The notes beneath the pieces were generated by a model. The model made no database searches, was not told the origin of the DNA, and saw nothing but the letters and a program-made list of their open reading frames with translations. From Warburgia ugandensis (lineage: Eukaryota; Streptophyta; Magnoliopsida; Canellales; Canellaceae), in the NCBI GenBank assembly GCA_035236585.1, contig CP141139.1:52769217-52833216 (forward strand): a DNA stretch of 64,000 nucleotides, read 5' to 3'. This document shows positions 23,541-37,149 of the stretch, piece by piece. Both the position numbers and the translations under genes were made by a program. How positions within the stretch are numbered: the first letter of the stretch is position 1; each line of letters starts with the position of its first letter.

Positions 23541-23558
23541 TGGTGCTGTTGCTAGGGA
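23541..23558 (+). other. Primer-binding site, tRNA-Asp type, decayed
   Basis: TGGTGCTGTTGCTAGGGA follows the left LTR after six bases. The known Athila/Tat site complementary to tRNA-Asp is TGGCGCCGTTGCCGGGGA. The four differences are three C-to-T changes and one G-to-A change, all at CG dinucleotides, as expected from deamination of methylated cytosine. Confidence 0.75.
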
Positions 23559-24779
23559 CCCGCAATGGAATTTTTATAAAATTTATTTCAAAAATCCAAA
23601 AAATTCAAAAAAAATAGAAATTTTTAGAAATTAAAAAAAAATAGGAATTGAATTTATTTTTTTTTAACATTTTAAGAATTTTTAGGTGCATTTTTAATGT
23701 TTTTTTAGTACATAACCACTTTATTTCCTGAATTTGGTACTAATTGCTATCTTTTTTTTTCAGGAAATTAGCAAGTAGAGCATCATCAATTAAATAGATT
23801 TTTCTTACTTTATTAAATTAGAAGTTTTCTAATTTTTTTGAGTGAATCTTGTAGTGAGGCCCCTTTGTAAGTTGCAATTTTAATTTTTAAAGGGTTATAT
23901 AATACAGGGCAAGTGTAGGATAAGTTGGCTCACACTTGATCTTCATCAGAAACCCCACTATAAGTTCCCTCACTCATTTATTTTCTAGATTATGGTTTGC
24001 AATTAGAGTAATTTTGCATTGGTTAGTAGTTTAATTACATATAGAAAGCATACTTTATAATTGTTGCATTTTAGGGTTTGCATTAGTTTATTGCTTTTAA
24101 TTGCATATTAGGACACATCTAATGCTTTAAGGTGATTTATATGCTGGTCGAATTGCCATGGTATGTGAAAATTAATTAGTAAGGGTTCCCGACCCCATAA
24201 GATCAAGGGTGAATTTCATTACCACCCCTTAGCCCACCTAAGATAATCACCTCAAGAGCACAACCCTACCATTCATATTAAGTTAAAATCAATTAGAAGA
24301 GACTAATAAGGTCATCACATGCTCGTAGGACCTTCTTAATAGGACACAATTTATTATCACTCTAATGGATTTTGATCACTATGGTTATTGGGAGTTATTT
24401 AATAAAGACTCGATCTTCTCCCACCTCTTGTTGATATTTGTTGAAATCTAAATGCCTCCTTACATGAGGGTTATATTAACTACTTTGGGCAAGACCTAAC
24501 TGGTAAGCAGTAGTCAACTCCTAAGGAGAGGAGAAGCATTAGATTAGGGTAATTAAAAGCATTGTCGCCACAAAAAATCAAAATATCTGTGCTTGTTAGC
24601 CTTAAGGGATTGATTGATTATGTCCTTGATTGTGCATCATTCTAGGCATTTAGGTTGCATTATTTAGGATAGTCATCTTAAAAAAACAAAAATATCTTTC
24701 TTTCTATGCCCTTTTGGATATGCGACAAAACCTGTAGGTTAGTTAAGTACGACCAAAAAGACATACCACCAATGACTGA
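23559..24779 (+). other. Leader region of the Athila/Tat-like element
   Basis: About 1.2 kb of AT-rich noncoding sequence between the primer-binding site and the gag remnant. I see no conserved open frame or second gene in it. Confidence 0.6.
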
Positions 24780-26339
24780 TCAATGATTAAGGGGTAACTC
24801 ACCCCATGGTAGCATAAGAGGTGATCAAGGCCCTCCACTCATCATGAATGAGGACCCACCACCTCTAATTGATGATGAATATCAACCTCCACTAAGGAGG
24901 AATAATTATCAATAAAGAAATTGGAGAAGGAATGGAAATAGGGAATGTGACCAATAGAGTGACAATGGAGGCAATGATGTTTATCAAAATCTTTATGAAA
25001 GAACTTTAAGAGGCTACCTTCATCCTACATGCACCAGTACACCTTGTGTCATTATTCATCAAAATTCTAATGTGTTAGAATTAAAAATGGGAGTAATCCA
25101 ATTACTTCGCAAATTTCATTAGTTACATAGTGAGAGTCCTTATTTGCACCTTAAAGAATTTGATGAGGTATGTAGTACTCAAAGAACATAAAATGTAGGT
25201 CTAAATACTATCAGACTTAAGTTATTTTCTTTCTCTTTAAAGAAAAAGGCAAAAATGTAGTTTAATGCACTGCCATCAGGTTCCATAAGGACTTGGAATG
25301 AAATGATTAGGGAATTCTTGAAAAAGTGTTTCCCTACGCATAAAACAAATTCACTTCACTGTAAGATAATGAACTTTACCCAAAAAGATAAAGAATCATT
25401 CTACCAATGCTGGGAAAGGTTCAAAGATCTATTACTTGCTTGCCCACATCATGGCTATGAACCATGACACATCATTAGCTTCTTTTATGAAGGACTTAAT
25501 TTTGACATGTGCTAATTTGTTGAGATGATGTGCAATGGTAACTTTTTGAATAAACAACCAGATGAGGTGTAGGAGTATTTGGAATGACTAGTTGAAAGTG
25601 CACAGATCTGGGCTGATTCAGATAGAGTAGAACATCTAGATAGACCCAAGCCCACAACTACATCTACTAGGGGAGGCATGTATGCCAAGTCTAAAAAAGA
25701 TAAAATCAATGCTAGAGTAGCAACCCTAGCTAGAAAAGTAAAAGCAATAGAAATGAGAAAGAAAAACTCAAATAATGATGAACAAGTGTGTAGCATTTGT
25801 GAAAGTACTGATCATCTTACTTAGGAATGTCCTACCATCCCTACATTTCAAGATGTACTTTATGATTAGGCTAATGCACTTAATAATTATAAAAAACCTT
25901 TCTCCCCATATTCAGAGACATATAATCCCAACTGGAGAAACCATCCAAATTTCAGTTGGAGAAATGGACCAACTGCTAATGTCTCACAACCAGGCCCATA
26001 CCAGAATCATCAACAACCAAACTAAGAACTACTTGCTCCACCCCGATACCAGACTCATCAACCTCATTCTTCTGGACCTTACTTGCCCCCACCCGAAAGG
26101 CATGTAGAGGATAATCAACTTGCTCAAAAGCAGCAAAAGAAAATTTCTCAATTGGAAAGTCAAATAAAACAAACCAACTAGTCCATGACTGAATTAAAAA
26201 ATATGATGAGTCAAATGATGCAAAGTATGGAAAAAGGGAAAGTTTCCAGCTCAACCACAAGCAAACCCTAAAGGTGTGCATGCAGTTAGTGAAACTACAC
26301 CTAATGCATCATCAAGCTCTACGATAGAAGAGGAAACCC

Positions 26340-26340
<1 letters not shown>
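24780..26340 (+). pseudogene. Athila/Tat-like Gag, multiple stops
   Basis: Gag is the structural protein that packages retroelement RNA. The frame reads NEDPPPLIDDEYQPPL near the start. Further on come the retrotransposon-gag core SPYLHLKEFDEVCSTQ, LFSFSLKKKAKM, SFYQCWERFKDLLLACPHHG and EMMCNGNFLNK. The CCHC zinc knuckle then reads CSICESTDHLTxECP (about 25791-25835) with all four ligands intact and a stop at x. Stops replace Gln or Trp at many places (CAG, CAA or TGG becoming TAG/TAA). The C-terminal part ends in [14 protein letters not shown] and runs into a CT tract of the right LTR, so the protease and polymerase genes are lost. Confidence 0.85.
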
Positions 26341-26973
<633 letters not shown>

Positions 26974-27590
26974 TGTAATATCCTCAATTTTAATCTTAAA
27001 TTAGTGATAAAATAAATAAATTAAATTAAAAATTTTATGCATAGAAATTGGTTCTGAAAACTTGAAAACTAGAAAGTACACATCGATAGGATTCCAATGA
27101 CATAAAGAATGTAGAAAACGGAGCTCAAACAAAGAAGTTATGAGCCATTGAAGTTGTAAGGGTAGTTTGGTAATTTGGAGGTGCCCGATTTGCAAGGGTT
27201 GTTTTGATAACGACACCCCTTCCATCCCCCCTTATCAGATCCAATGATTTCGCTAGAAAAATAGTCAAAGGGAAGGCGTATAAGGGAAGAGTTCCCTTCC
27301 TCCTCCCCAAGCACGATCTCTCTCCCTCAGTCTACTCCTCTCATCATCTTCTCCATCACACCCTTTCCTTAAACCCTAACCTCTACAAAATTGACTTTTT
27401 CAGCAACTAAGGATCCCTCAATTTTAATCTTAAATTTAAATTAAAAAAATTAAATTAAAAAAATTATGCATAGAAATTGGTTCTGAAAACTTAAAAACTA
27501 GAAAGTACACATCGATAGGATTCCAATGACATAAAGAATGCAGAAAACGAAGCTCAAACAAAGAAGTTATGAGCCATTGAAGTTGTAAGG
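26974..27590 (+). repeat. Two truncated left-LTR copies of the Tekay-like element
   Basis: 26974-27416 matches the first 445 or so bases of the right LTR (30436-30884), up to GGATCC. 27417-27590 repeats LTR positions about 10-190 (CTCAATTTTAATCTT to GTTGTAAGG), then again meets GGATCC at the start of the internal domain. The two copies differ slightly in their AT-rich part, so they are not a recent exact duplication. Confidence 0.8.
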
Positions 27591-30435
27591 GATCCCTAGT
27601 TGAGGACAAGAGGCAGCCACAGCTTGACGATATTGATGTTATCTGTGAGTTTGTAGAGGTTTTCCCTAAGGAGTTACCAGGATTGCCGCCGAGCGGAGAG
27701 ATTAACTTTACCATTGACTTGGTGCTGAGTACATCGCCTATCTCTAAGGCACCATACTGTATGGCCCAGCAAGTTGAGAGAGCTTAAAGTATAGTTGCAA
27801 GAGTTATTAGATAAGACTTTCATCAGACCGAGCAGATCACCATGGGGAGTACGAGTACTTTTTATGAAGAAAAAGGATGGATCATTGAGACTATGCATTG
27901 ATTATCGGTTACTGAATAATGTTATTATACAAAACCGATACCCTTTGCCATGCATAGATGATTTATTTGATTAGTTCCAATCAGCACGAGTATTCTCCAA
28001 GATAGACCTGAGGTCAGGATATCATCAGCTGAGGGTCAAAGAAGAGGACATCTCTAAGACTACTTTTAGGAGTTGTTATGGCCACTATGAGTTCTTAGTG
28101 ATGCCGTTTGGATTGACAAACACACCTACAATGTTCATGGATTTGATGAATCGTGTTTTTTAAGCTTACTTCGATAAGTTTGTGATTGTCTTCGCTGATG
28201 ACATCTTGATTTACTCGCCTAGTCATGAGGCACACAAGGAGCATCTTCACACAGTATTGGACATACTTCGTTGACATCAGTTGTATGCCAAGTTTAGTAA
28301 GTGTGATTTTTGGTTAGATCAGGTGCTATTCTTCGGCCACGTTGTATCTAAAGATGGAGTGGCCATGGATCCGATGAAGGTTGAGGTAGTATTACATTGG
28401 GAGAGACCCAAAACGGTGACAGAGGTACGTAGTTTTTTCGATTTGGCAGGATATTATCATTCATTTATAGAGGGATTCTCGGAGATTGTATTACCATTGA
28501 CCACCCTGACCAGGAAAGACACCCCATTCGTTTAGGTTGATGCTTGTGAGGAGAGCTTCGAGGAGCTCAAGAGGAGACTTACTTCTACCCCAGTATTGAC
28601 CTTACCATCAAGCGCAGGCGGTTATGTGGTTTATTGCAATGCCTTATGTAAAGGATTAGGAGCAGTGTTGATGCAGCATGGGAAGGTAATTGCCTATGCG
28701 TCAAGATAGTTGAAGACACATGAGGTAAATTACCCGACACATGATTTGGAGTTAGCGGTAGTGGTATTTGCCCTGAAGTCTTGGAGACATTATCTATATG
28801 GCGAGAAGTTTGAGGTATTCACTGATCATAAGAGCCTCAAGTACTTCTTTACTCAGAGTGATTTGAACACAATGTAGCGTAGATGGATGGAGTATCTCAA
28901 GGACTTTGACTTCACCATACAATACCATCCTGGGAAGGCTAATGTCGTCCCAAATGCCTTGAGTAGGAAGTTTGGAGTAATGATTGCAAATTTATCGACT
29001 CTATCTAAGTTCTTCGACAGGATTTTAAAGGCACATGGCAAAGATAAAGAGACACAGGATTTGGCAGATAAGGCAGATTTTGCGAGAGGACTAGATGGAG
29101 GAGTTAGATTCAATGGTAGGTTGGTAGTGTGGGCAGATGATGGTTTGAAGCGTGAGTTACTTCAAGAGGCACACCAGTCCTAGTATACAATCCATCCTGG
29201 AGGTATAAAGATGTATCAAGACCTTAAGAGACATTTCTAGTGGAACGGGATGAAGAAGGATGTTGGAGAGTGCATAGTACGGTGTTTGACCTGTCAGTAG
29301 ATCAAAGATGAGCATCAGCGTCCATCAGGACTACTTCAGACATTGGACCTTCCTGAGTGGAAGTGGGATCATATTACCATGGACTTCATTGTGGGTCTTC
29401 CAAGGACTATTAACAGCCATGACATGATATGAATCATTGTGGAAAGGTTGACCAAGTCCCTCATTTCCTTCTTACGGATAGCCTACCAAAATTATATGTC
29501 AAGGAGATCGTGAGTCTACATGGAGTTCCCTTGACGATTATATCGAATCAAGATACTCAATTTATCTGGAAGTACTAGAAGAGCGTGCAAGAGGCTCTAA
29601 GATCGAGGCTAAAATTTAGCACAACATTCCACCCTCAGACAAACGGTCAGAGCCAGAGGACCATCCAGACAATTGAGGATATGCTATGGGCTTGTGTTAT
29701 GGATTGGAAGGGTAACTGGGAAGATCACTTACCACTGGTCAAGTTTGCCTATAATAACAGCTATGACGCGAGTATTGGCATGGTTCTATACGAGGCACTT
29801 TATGGCTAACCTTGTCGGTCACCCGTATGTTGGAGTGATGTAGGAGAGAGATGCATAGTGAAGTTCGAGTTGGTGGAAGAGTGCGCAGAGAAAGTTCGAC
29901 TTATTGGAAAGAGATTATTAACAGCTCATAGCTGATAGAAAAGTTATGCTGATAGGAGGTGGAAGGACTTAGAGTTCTCTGAAGGTGAGCATGTATTCTT
30001 GAAGGCTTCCCCCATGAAAAGAGTGATGAGGTTTGGGAATAAAGGAAAGCTTAGCCCCAGGTACATTGGACCTTTTGAGATATTACGTAGAGTTGGATCA
30101 GTAGCGTACTAGCTAGCCTTACTACCACAGTTGGCAAATGTACATGAGGTTTTCCATGTATCCATGATGAGAAAGTACGTGCCAGATCCCTCACATGTAT
30201 TGGAGCAGATCCCAGAAGAGTTACAGCCTAATATGACATTTAAGGAGAGACCTGCACGCATACTAGATACAAAAGTCGAGTTAAAGACTACAACTATTAC
30301 ATTAGTCAAAGTCTTTTAGCAGCATTATTCACTACAGGAGGCCACATGGGAGACAAAATAGGAGATGCAGAGGATTCACCCAGAGTTATTTACATAGAAG
30401 CATGTGTCCTCAAAATTTTTATAAGGTGGGAAGGA
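27591..30435 (+). pseudogene. Tekay-like pol remnant: RT, RNase H, integrase, C-terminus
   Basis: The frame begins in the spacer before the polymerase (VFPKELPGLPPSGEINFTID). The reverse transcriptase shows [18 protein letters not shown] and [10 protein letters not shown], with the catalytic box FADD intact in [10 protein letters not shown] (about 28182-28217). RNase H shows [20 protein letters not shown] and FTDHKSL. Integrase shows HPGG, CLTCQ and [13 protein letters not shown]. The C-terminal part reads RYIGPFEILRRVG and NVHEVFHVSMMRKYVPDPSH, typical of chromoviruses of the Tekay type. Stops occur mainly where CAG, CGA or TGG became TAG or TGA, plus frameshifts in integrase. A purine tract (AAGGTGGGAAGGA, 30423-30435) precedes the right LTR. 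Gag and protease are absent. Confidence 0.9.
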
Positions 30436-33017
30436 TGTAATATCCTCAATTTTAATCTTAAATTAGTGATAAAATAAATAATTAAATTAAATTAAAAACT
30501 TTATGCATAGAAATTGATTTTGAAAACTTAAAAACTAAAAAGTACACATCGATAGGATTCCAACGACATAAAGAACGCAGAAAACAGAGCTCAAACAAAG
30601 AAGTTAAGACCTGTTGAAGTTGTAAGGGTAGTTTGGTAATTTGGAGGGGCCCGAATTGTAGGGGCTGTTTTGATAATGGCACCCCTTCCATCCCCCCCTT
30701 ATCAGATCGGATGATTTTTTCAAAAAAATCATCGGAGGGAAGGCGTATAAGGGAAGAGTTCCCTTCCTCCTTCCCAAGCACGATCTCTCTCCCTCAGTCT
30801 ACTCCTCTCATCATCTTCTCCATCACACCCTTTCCTTCAACCCTAACCTCTGCAAAATCACATTTTTTTGGCAACTAGGGATCCGATAGCCTCAACAACT
30901 GCCCAGTTGATCGAGATAAGCCCCAACCCTGTAATCCCCCTTTACATATGTAGTATATACATCAATAACGTGCATGAAAGTAAAAAAAAACGACAAGGGT
31001 TCATTGTTTTTCTTGGAAATCTATATATGTTATTGTTGGAACACAAATAGGTTGATAAAACATCATTAAAACATAGATCAGACCATCCATCTAGTGCATA
31101 AGAAACCCAAGAACAAACCCTTTAAGTTTGAGGAAGATCCGACGGTGGATGACGCCGGCTATAGCAAAGAACAGTATGTAGGAAAATTTTAGAAACATGA
31201 GAAAATTTGAGTAAAAACTTTAGTTTTTGGCAAAATCAAGTCAAATGAGTATTGAAAATGGAAAATACATGAAATTTCGAGCAAAATGGTGCAAAAATCA
31301 TGAAATTTGGACACCTGTGGGATCACCGGCGATGGTTGGACTTCGATCGTCTTCCCTGACAATTGGATCACAATAAATTCCCTTATGATAAAATAAGTAA
31401 CATCAAATAGTATTGTGGTATTGACAGGTACATCGGAACGTACAAGATAAGGGGATTATACACTTGAGTTGAGTAATCTCACATCGAGATAGGTGACAAT
31501 ATTTAATATTATATCTTGATTTTAAAACCTTGCATCATCATAGCATCATGATTGACTGTGATTTAAATTGCATAGTTAAAATTAGTCAAAAAAATTTGTG
31601 AGACTCAGACTTGTATGTATTATGATTGATATTTGATTTCGACAATGTATTGAATAGATTATGATTGATGATTTTATGATATCGATATTTCATATTTATG
31701 CATAATTAGAAATTTTCTCTTCTATTGCACCACTAAAACGGATGGGTTTTCATAAGGACAGTGGAGGCTTGATGCCTGGTCCTTTTAGAGGCTAACCCCG
31801 AGATGAGGGGTGTACCTTGAGGATTGTGAGCTACAAGTGCTTCTAGTTTTTTATATACGTGTTTTTTGTATTTTTGGGTTTTATGACGGGTGCTTTCACT
31901 CAGTGAATGTCATGTTAGGAGGGGGTAGGGCCGGCCACCCACCCTCCTATATTTATGATGTAATTGTGATATGATAGACACCTGCCCATAGATGGTTTTC
32001 GGCAAGGGTTTGGTAACATGGATAGTCCACACTACCGGTCCAAGCCTTTCCATGGGGATGGACGTTAAGTCTCCCGTTATGGTGTCGACGGGGAGCGGCG
32101 GTGGTTAAGACCCTGGAGGGTTGCCACTGCCGCATGACGATCCATACTCTTATTCTACGTGCTTGCATGATGAGCATAGAGATGTGATTATATACCTAGG
32201 TGTGACGACACTCAGAGGTTGAATATGAGTACTCATGATCAGTGATACGAGTATATTTGACGCTCGTGGGACCCATGTACCTTAGGATGCCCTGTTATTA
32301 TTGTATGCTCATTTACATTAGCTCATATCATATTTTAAATTCATGATATACATGTTTTATCTTACATGATGCTTGAGATTATGTTGGCATTGATTATAAT
32401 GATTTTATTTTCATAGACGATAGATCTTCTTATTATATCACCACTGTCATTCCATTTGTTCCATATTTATTACATTAAATGTCTATGTACCTACACAAGC
32501 AATAACTTACTGAGGCATTACTTTATTTTGCAATGCCTTACAAGGGCAAGACCATTGAGAGACCATGATAGCAGTGGATGATTTCTTTACTTTGACTGAT
32601 AGATAGTGACATGAGTTAATAAACAGAGTACCGTATGACTTTCTTTATGGACTGTATACTTTTATTTTATGGATTTGATTATGATAGTTATACATATGAT
32701 GGATATTTAGGTGGGATATTATGATGGATAGACCCTGGGCCACGTTATTATTGTGTTTTGGATAATTATTGTTTTGAAAATAAAGGCGCCGATGATTTTG
32801 ACATTGATTTAACACATGTATTGTTTCAATTGTATCATTACAAAATTTTAATTATGTTTTAAATTATAATTATGATGTTTTGAAAAAAAAAAATAACACC
32901 CGGAGGTTTTCAATAAATTTTTTAATAAAATAATTAATAAATTTTTTTAACATGGGATTCCGACTACAGCTATTATTATTATTATTATAAAAATTTATAA
33001 AAATCCAGGGTGTCACA
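30436..33017 (+). repeat. Right LTR of the Tekay-like element, 2.6 kb
   Basis: Starts TGTAATATCC after the polypurine tract and ends GGGTGTCACA. The first 450 bp match the truncated left copies; the segment 31860-32760 matches the solo LTR at 17076-20887. It has no long CT tract, unlike the solo LTR, and this partly explains the length difference. Confidence 0.75.
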
Positions 33018-33036
33018 CCCTTTCCACTACTTGAAA

Positions 33037-33091
<55 letters not shown>

Positions 33092-33204
33092 TCCTCCTCT
33101 GGGCTAAAACGTAGGTGAAGGCAAATCCACTGTCTCTCTCTCATTACTGCATGACCTCCGCTCCTCCCTCTGCCTAGTCGGCCAATCCCCTCCTCAGCTT
33201 TTCT

Positions 33205-33237
<33 letters not shown>

Positions 33238-34452
33238 TTGGACAAATTCTCAGACAACCCCGTCACCTCCAGCTTCTCCTTTCCACTCTGGTTCTTCCTC
33301 CCATCTCCACCACAGGCAACCGTCTGTACGTGCCCAGATCGCCCAGCCAGAAATCCCCATTGCTTCTGCTCCACCCGGCCGACCCAGCATCCCTGCAGAT
33401 CGCACAGAAACGAGTCCCTCCGTTCTCCTCATCCAGCTGACAGTCCAATCGTGCACGCCTGAACCAGTCGTGCCAGACGCCGACAACCCCCTGCCCCTGC
33501 CCCAGCTCCCTCTTTCCTCTGCCACGCACCTGCCATAACTCGACAAATCCTTCTCTGAGCACCCAGCTCCTGCTTCTGTCAGAAATCCCAGAGAGCTTCC
33601 ACCATAGGCGAGTCACCAACTCTCTTCTCCTTCTATCTCGCACCTCTCTCTCCTGCGGCAAGTATCCCCTTCACTGATTCTCTCTCTGTTGTTGTCTCTC
33701 ATTTACATCCTCTTTCCACACCGGCAGGCTACCCTCCTGGTTCCTCCTCTCTTCACTCTCTCTCCGTCTCCTTCTCATCACTAGTCACCGGCCTATTTTT
33801 CACTTTCCTCTTCCTTACCCCATAATCACCCCCGGCGAGTCCTCTCTCACCGTCAGATCTCTCTGTCTGCCCACCACCCATCTTCACCGGAAACCCAATC
33901 CGGTTTCTCCCTTGTTCTCCTTCTTTCTCCTCCTCTTCCTCTTCTCTTCTGCTCCCTCTTCACTGTCTTCCACCTCCGTCAGGCTCTTTCTGGTTTTCGT
34001 TTAAAACCAGAAATTCAGATAAAATTCCAGAATTACCCTTAGAAAATTTAAGAATTCCATTTACATCCTGTTTTGTCCTTTTCCTATTCTATCTTTTCTT
34101 CTATCCTTGTTTTATTTTATCCAGATTCTGTTATCCGTGTTCTAACTTATTCTGACAATAATCTAAAGACATTGTTATCCAAGGACAGTGCTCTCTACAA
34201 ACAGTGTAATTTAGGGATGTTTAATTAGTTTCATTTTATGTTTTCTAGACTTGAAATTTCTATAAATTGCATCATTTCAATAAAGCTGAATCTTTATTAT
34301 ATTGTTAGTTTAATTATGTTATTTTCTTTAATTTTTAGATAATTAAATTTTATTTAAACTCCTTATTTTTAAAGTAAGTTCCTGTGGGATTGACCCGTAT
34401 TTACATAGCTATACTACAATAGCCCGTGCACTTGCAGTTAAACATATCAATA
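33018..34452 (+). repeat. Right LTR of the Athila/Tat-like element, right portion
   Basis: It continues the interrupted LTR and aligns with left-LTR positions about 22085-23534. Its CT tracts are at 33041-33088 and 33207-33235. It ends GTTAAACATATCAATA, followed by the target duplication GTAGG. Proline- and serine-rich frames here are shadows of pyrimidine-rich DNA. Confidence 0.85.
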
Positions 34453-34457
34453 GTAGG

Positions 34458-37149
34458 TCTAATCAAGCACAGGTAAGATCTATAGTGTAAAAGTGTGGCC
34501 TTCTAAAGGGACACTCTATAATGGGTTTTGCTATTTCAATGAATTAGTTTTCTAAAGGGAAGAACCCATTCATCATTCGGCAACTTCTTTATAACTTTCC
34601 ATACTTTAACTTATATAGCCTAGTAGGAGTATACTCTAGAGAAGAGGAAGGTGTAGAATCCCCTTTTCCATGCATGGTGAAACTATTTTTGTACATTTAA
34701 ACTATTCATTATGCTAGGAAAGACATAGATAAGCTAGAAGTCTAATTTCATGCCCATAGAATGGTTTCATCCTATGTTTATTTAGTTTAAAACTTACATC
34801 TATCCATTGGTGTTACTTTTTGCAAAGATAGAAAAAAAGTGGTTAAGATTGTCCAAACACATTTATTTCATATGGTTACCTACTTCTAGCATTTTAAATG
34901 TAGTGAATGGCTTAGTTCTAGAAAAAATTTATCTCTAGGGGAAGATATAAGTATGAAAATGTTAAAATGGAAAGAAAAAAACAAAAACAAAAGAGAAGAG
35001 AAAAATAAAAAGGGGCCCATTAAGAGTACATATCCAAACGAGAGGAAGGTGTATATACCACTTTTTAAATCAGAATTTCAAAAATATGTAAACCATGAGA
35101 AATCAATTTTTTTGGATGATCCTAACTACTTGTTCTGGTACTTTTTAATAAAATAGATGGTCTCAAATACTTAAGTAAAGAAACATAAGCTAAAAACATT
35201 CAATAGGCATAAAATTGATGTCTAGCCAATCTATGTCATTTCTAATATGATGAATGCTTATTATCTTAAAAGGAAAATTGTTTGACTATGCATAGGAAGA
35301 GGGGGTGTACACCTCTCCTCTTAAATGTGTACTCTTATGGATAGGGTTGTCAATTGATTAGGATAGTTCTAATAATCTGAATAATCTAACTAGATTTGGT
35401 TAGTATTTAAACCTTAATTTGATATATATTATCAAAGCTCATCATTGCTTTTATGATCCAATTTTTATTTGGTCGGCAGATGAACAACTTCCTAAAAACC
35501 ATTCAATTATTCGAAATCTGATATATTTTGAAAAGAACAAAGTGGCCTTAATTCTTACTAAGATCTTATTATGCTAATATGGCCAAATCCATAAAAGGAC
35601 AAAGTAAACCAGATGTACATTTATCTCTTTTCTCCTACCTTGTAGACTTAACTTTTTAGTTTCCTTTGTAAACTTTTTACCAAAATTTCCTACTTTCTTT
35701 CTTCTTATGTATAGCTAAATGATTATATATAGCATTCATGTGTTACTTATTTTATGATAGTAAGTATTTTTACTCTTATCTATTTATTATAATCGGATTG
35801 AAATTTGATTTGATTCCGAATAAATAAGGATTTTGAACATCTAGCACAAGATCCGAAGATTGTCTACTAGGATCTGAACTGATTATGATTCCTAGGTGTT
35901 AGGATAGTGAATTGTGTGGATGCGATCTAACTACAATAGATTGACAAATCTACTTAACAAGGCTTAAAAAATAGTAAATGATGAGTGGCTTCTTGGCAAT
36001 AACAAACCCATTTGTAGAAGTGTCCCACTATGCACAGATGTTCTTGAGAGTGAGAGGAAATCCATGCTTTTCTTTTGTCATAAATGCTTTTTATTTTTTT
36101 TAAATCTAAGGTTTTCATTATGTTCTCCATACTAAAAATAGGTAAAACCCTGTAGAAATCACTACATTTGAATGGAAATGGACGATCACTATATTCTGCT
36201 CCATAAAAGATATGTTAAAAGCATCCAATGAAAATAAAACTTGGTCAATAACTTATCTAAGCTAATTTAGACATGGTGAACAACTTGGATCTAATGAATA
36301 GGGTTTCACTACGCATGAAAATTTAGAGTGCGGACTTGTTTGTATGCCTAGCGGTACTCTTTGTGGAAGTGGCAAAACCCTTAATAATATAATAGGTATT
36401 TGTGGGAGGGTTTTTATTGCTCGTGAAGAATCAGTGTTGTAAATACTGCAACGTACCAACTAGTATATCAGTATATGCCCAAAAATGTTATAATATTAGC
36501 GTAAGTATTGTTACAATCAAATACTAGAATACTGGCCAGCATATGACCAGCCAAAAAGTGCATTCACTCGGTGAGTTGTAGGTATTGTGCCCATGTAACT
36601 TTTATTTTTTTTCATCTAAAGGGTAATTATAATCAACTTAATAAAAGGGCTAGGGTGTAAATTCATTCTCCCAATTAAATGGGAAGGGTTTTTATTCTAA
36701 AATAATTCAAATTTGAAAAAGAAAAATTTAGCTAAAAAAGCCCTTGCTAGTTCAGATAGAAGTAAAGAAAGAAGGAGAAAATGGTGACATAGTGTATATA
36801 GAAAGAAGGTAGAAGATTCAGGCCATATGATTTGGGAGTACGAAGAAAGGTGATCTCATGGTCGACTGATCTATTTTATTTGCCGCGTTACAAGTTATGA
36901 AGGAAAGGATTATACCGTTATTAGTAAGAGTAAAGGCTAAATGTATGATTTGTTTGAACCTTCACAAAATTTTATACTTGGTTAAAAGTTAGACCTTAGT
37001 AAATAGTCATAAGTTGATAGTAATTTAAACTTATAATTGTTGGATATAAAATTTTATAATTTGAATAAATTTTTTATTTGAAATTTTTTGTTAATTTTAA
37101 TTATTTTTATATTTTAATCCAAAAAATTCATATACCATCCGATTTGTAC
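34458..37149. other. Intergenic, nothing firm recognised
   Basis: About 2.7 kb of AT-rich sequence. A TAGGGTTGTCAATTGATTAGG start at 35344 resembles the hAT-like MITE ends at 16584-17066, but no matching right end was fixed. The 67-codon lysine-rich frame at 34953-35156 follows an A-rich tract and is not convincing. Confidence 0.4.

Larger units (their letters stand above)
26974..33017 (+). mobile_element. Nested Tekay-like chromovirus, 5' part rearranged
   Basis: A Ty3/gypsy element inserted in the right LTR of the Athila/Tat-like element. It begins TGTAATATCC and ends GGGTGTCACA. CCTTT lies before it (26969-26973) and again, one C later, after it (33019-33023). The left LTR is reduced to a 440-bp piece (26974-27416) plus a second partial copy (27417-27590). 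The interior keeps reverse transcriptase, RNase H, integrase and C-terminal sequence but lacks gag and protease. The right LTR is 30436-33017. All coding parts contain stops. Confidence 0.8.
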
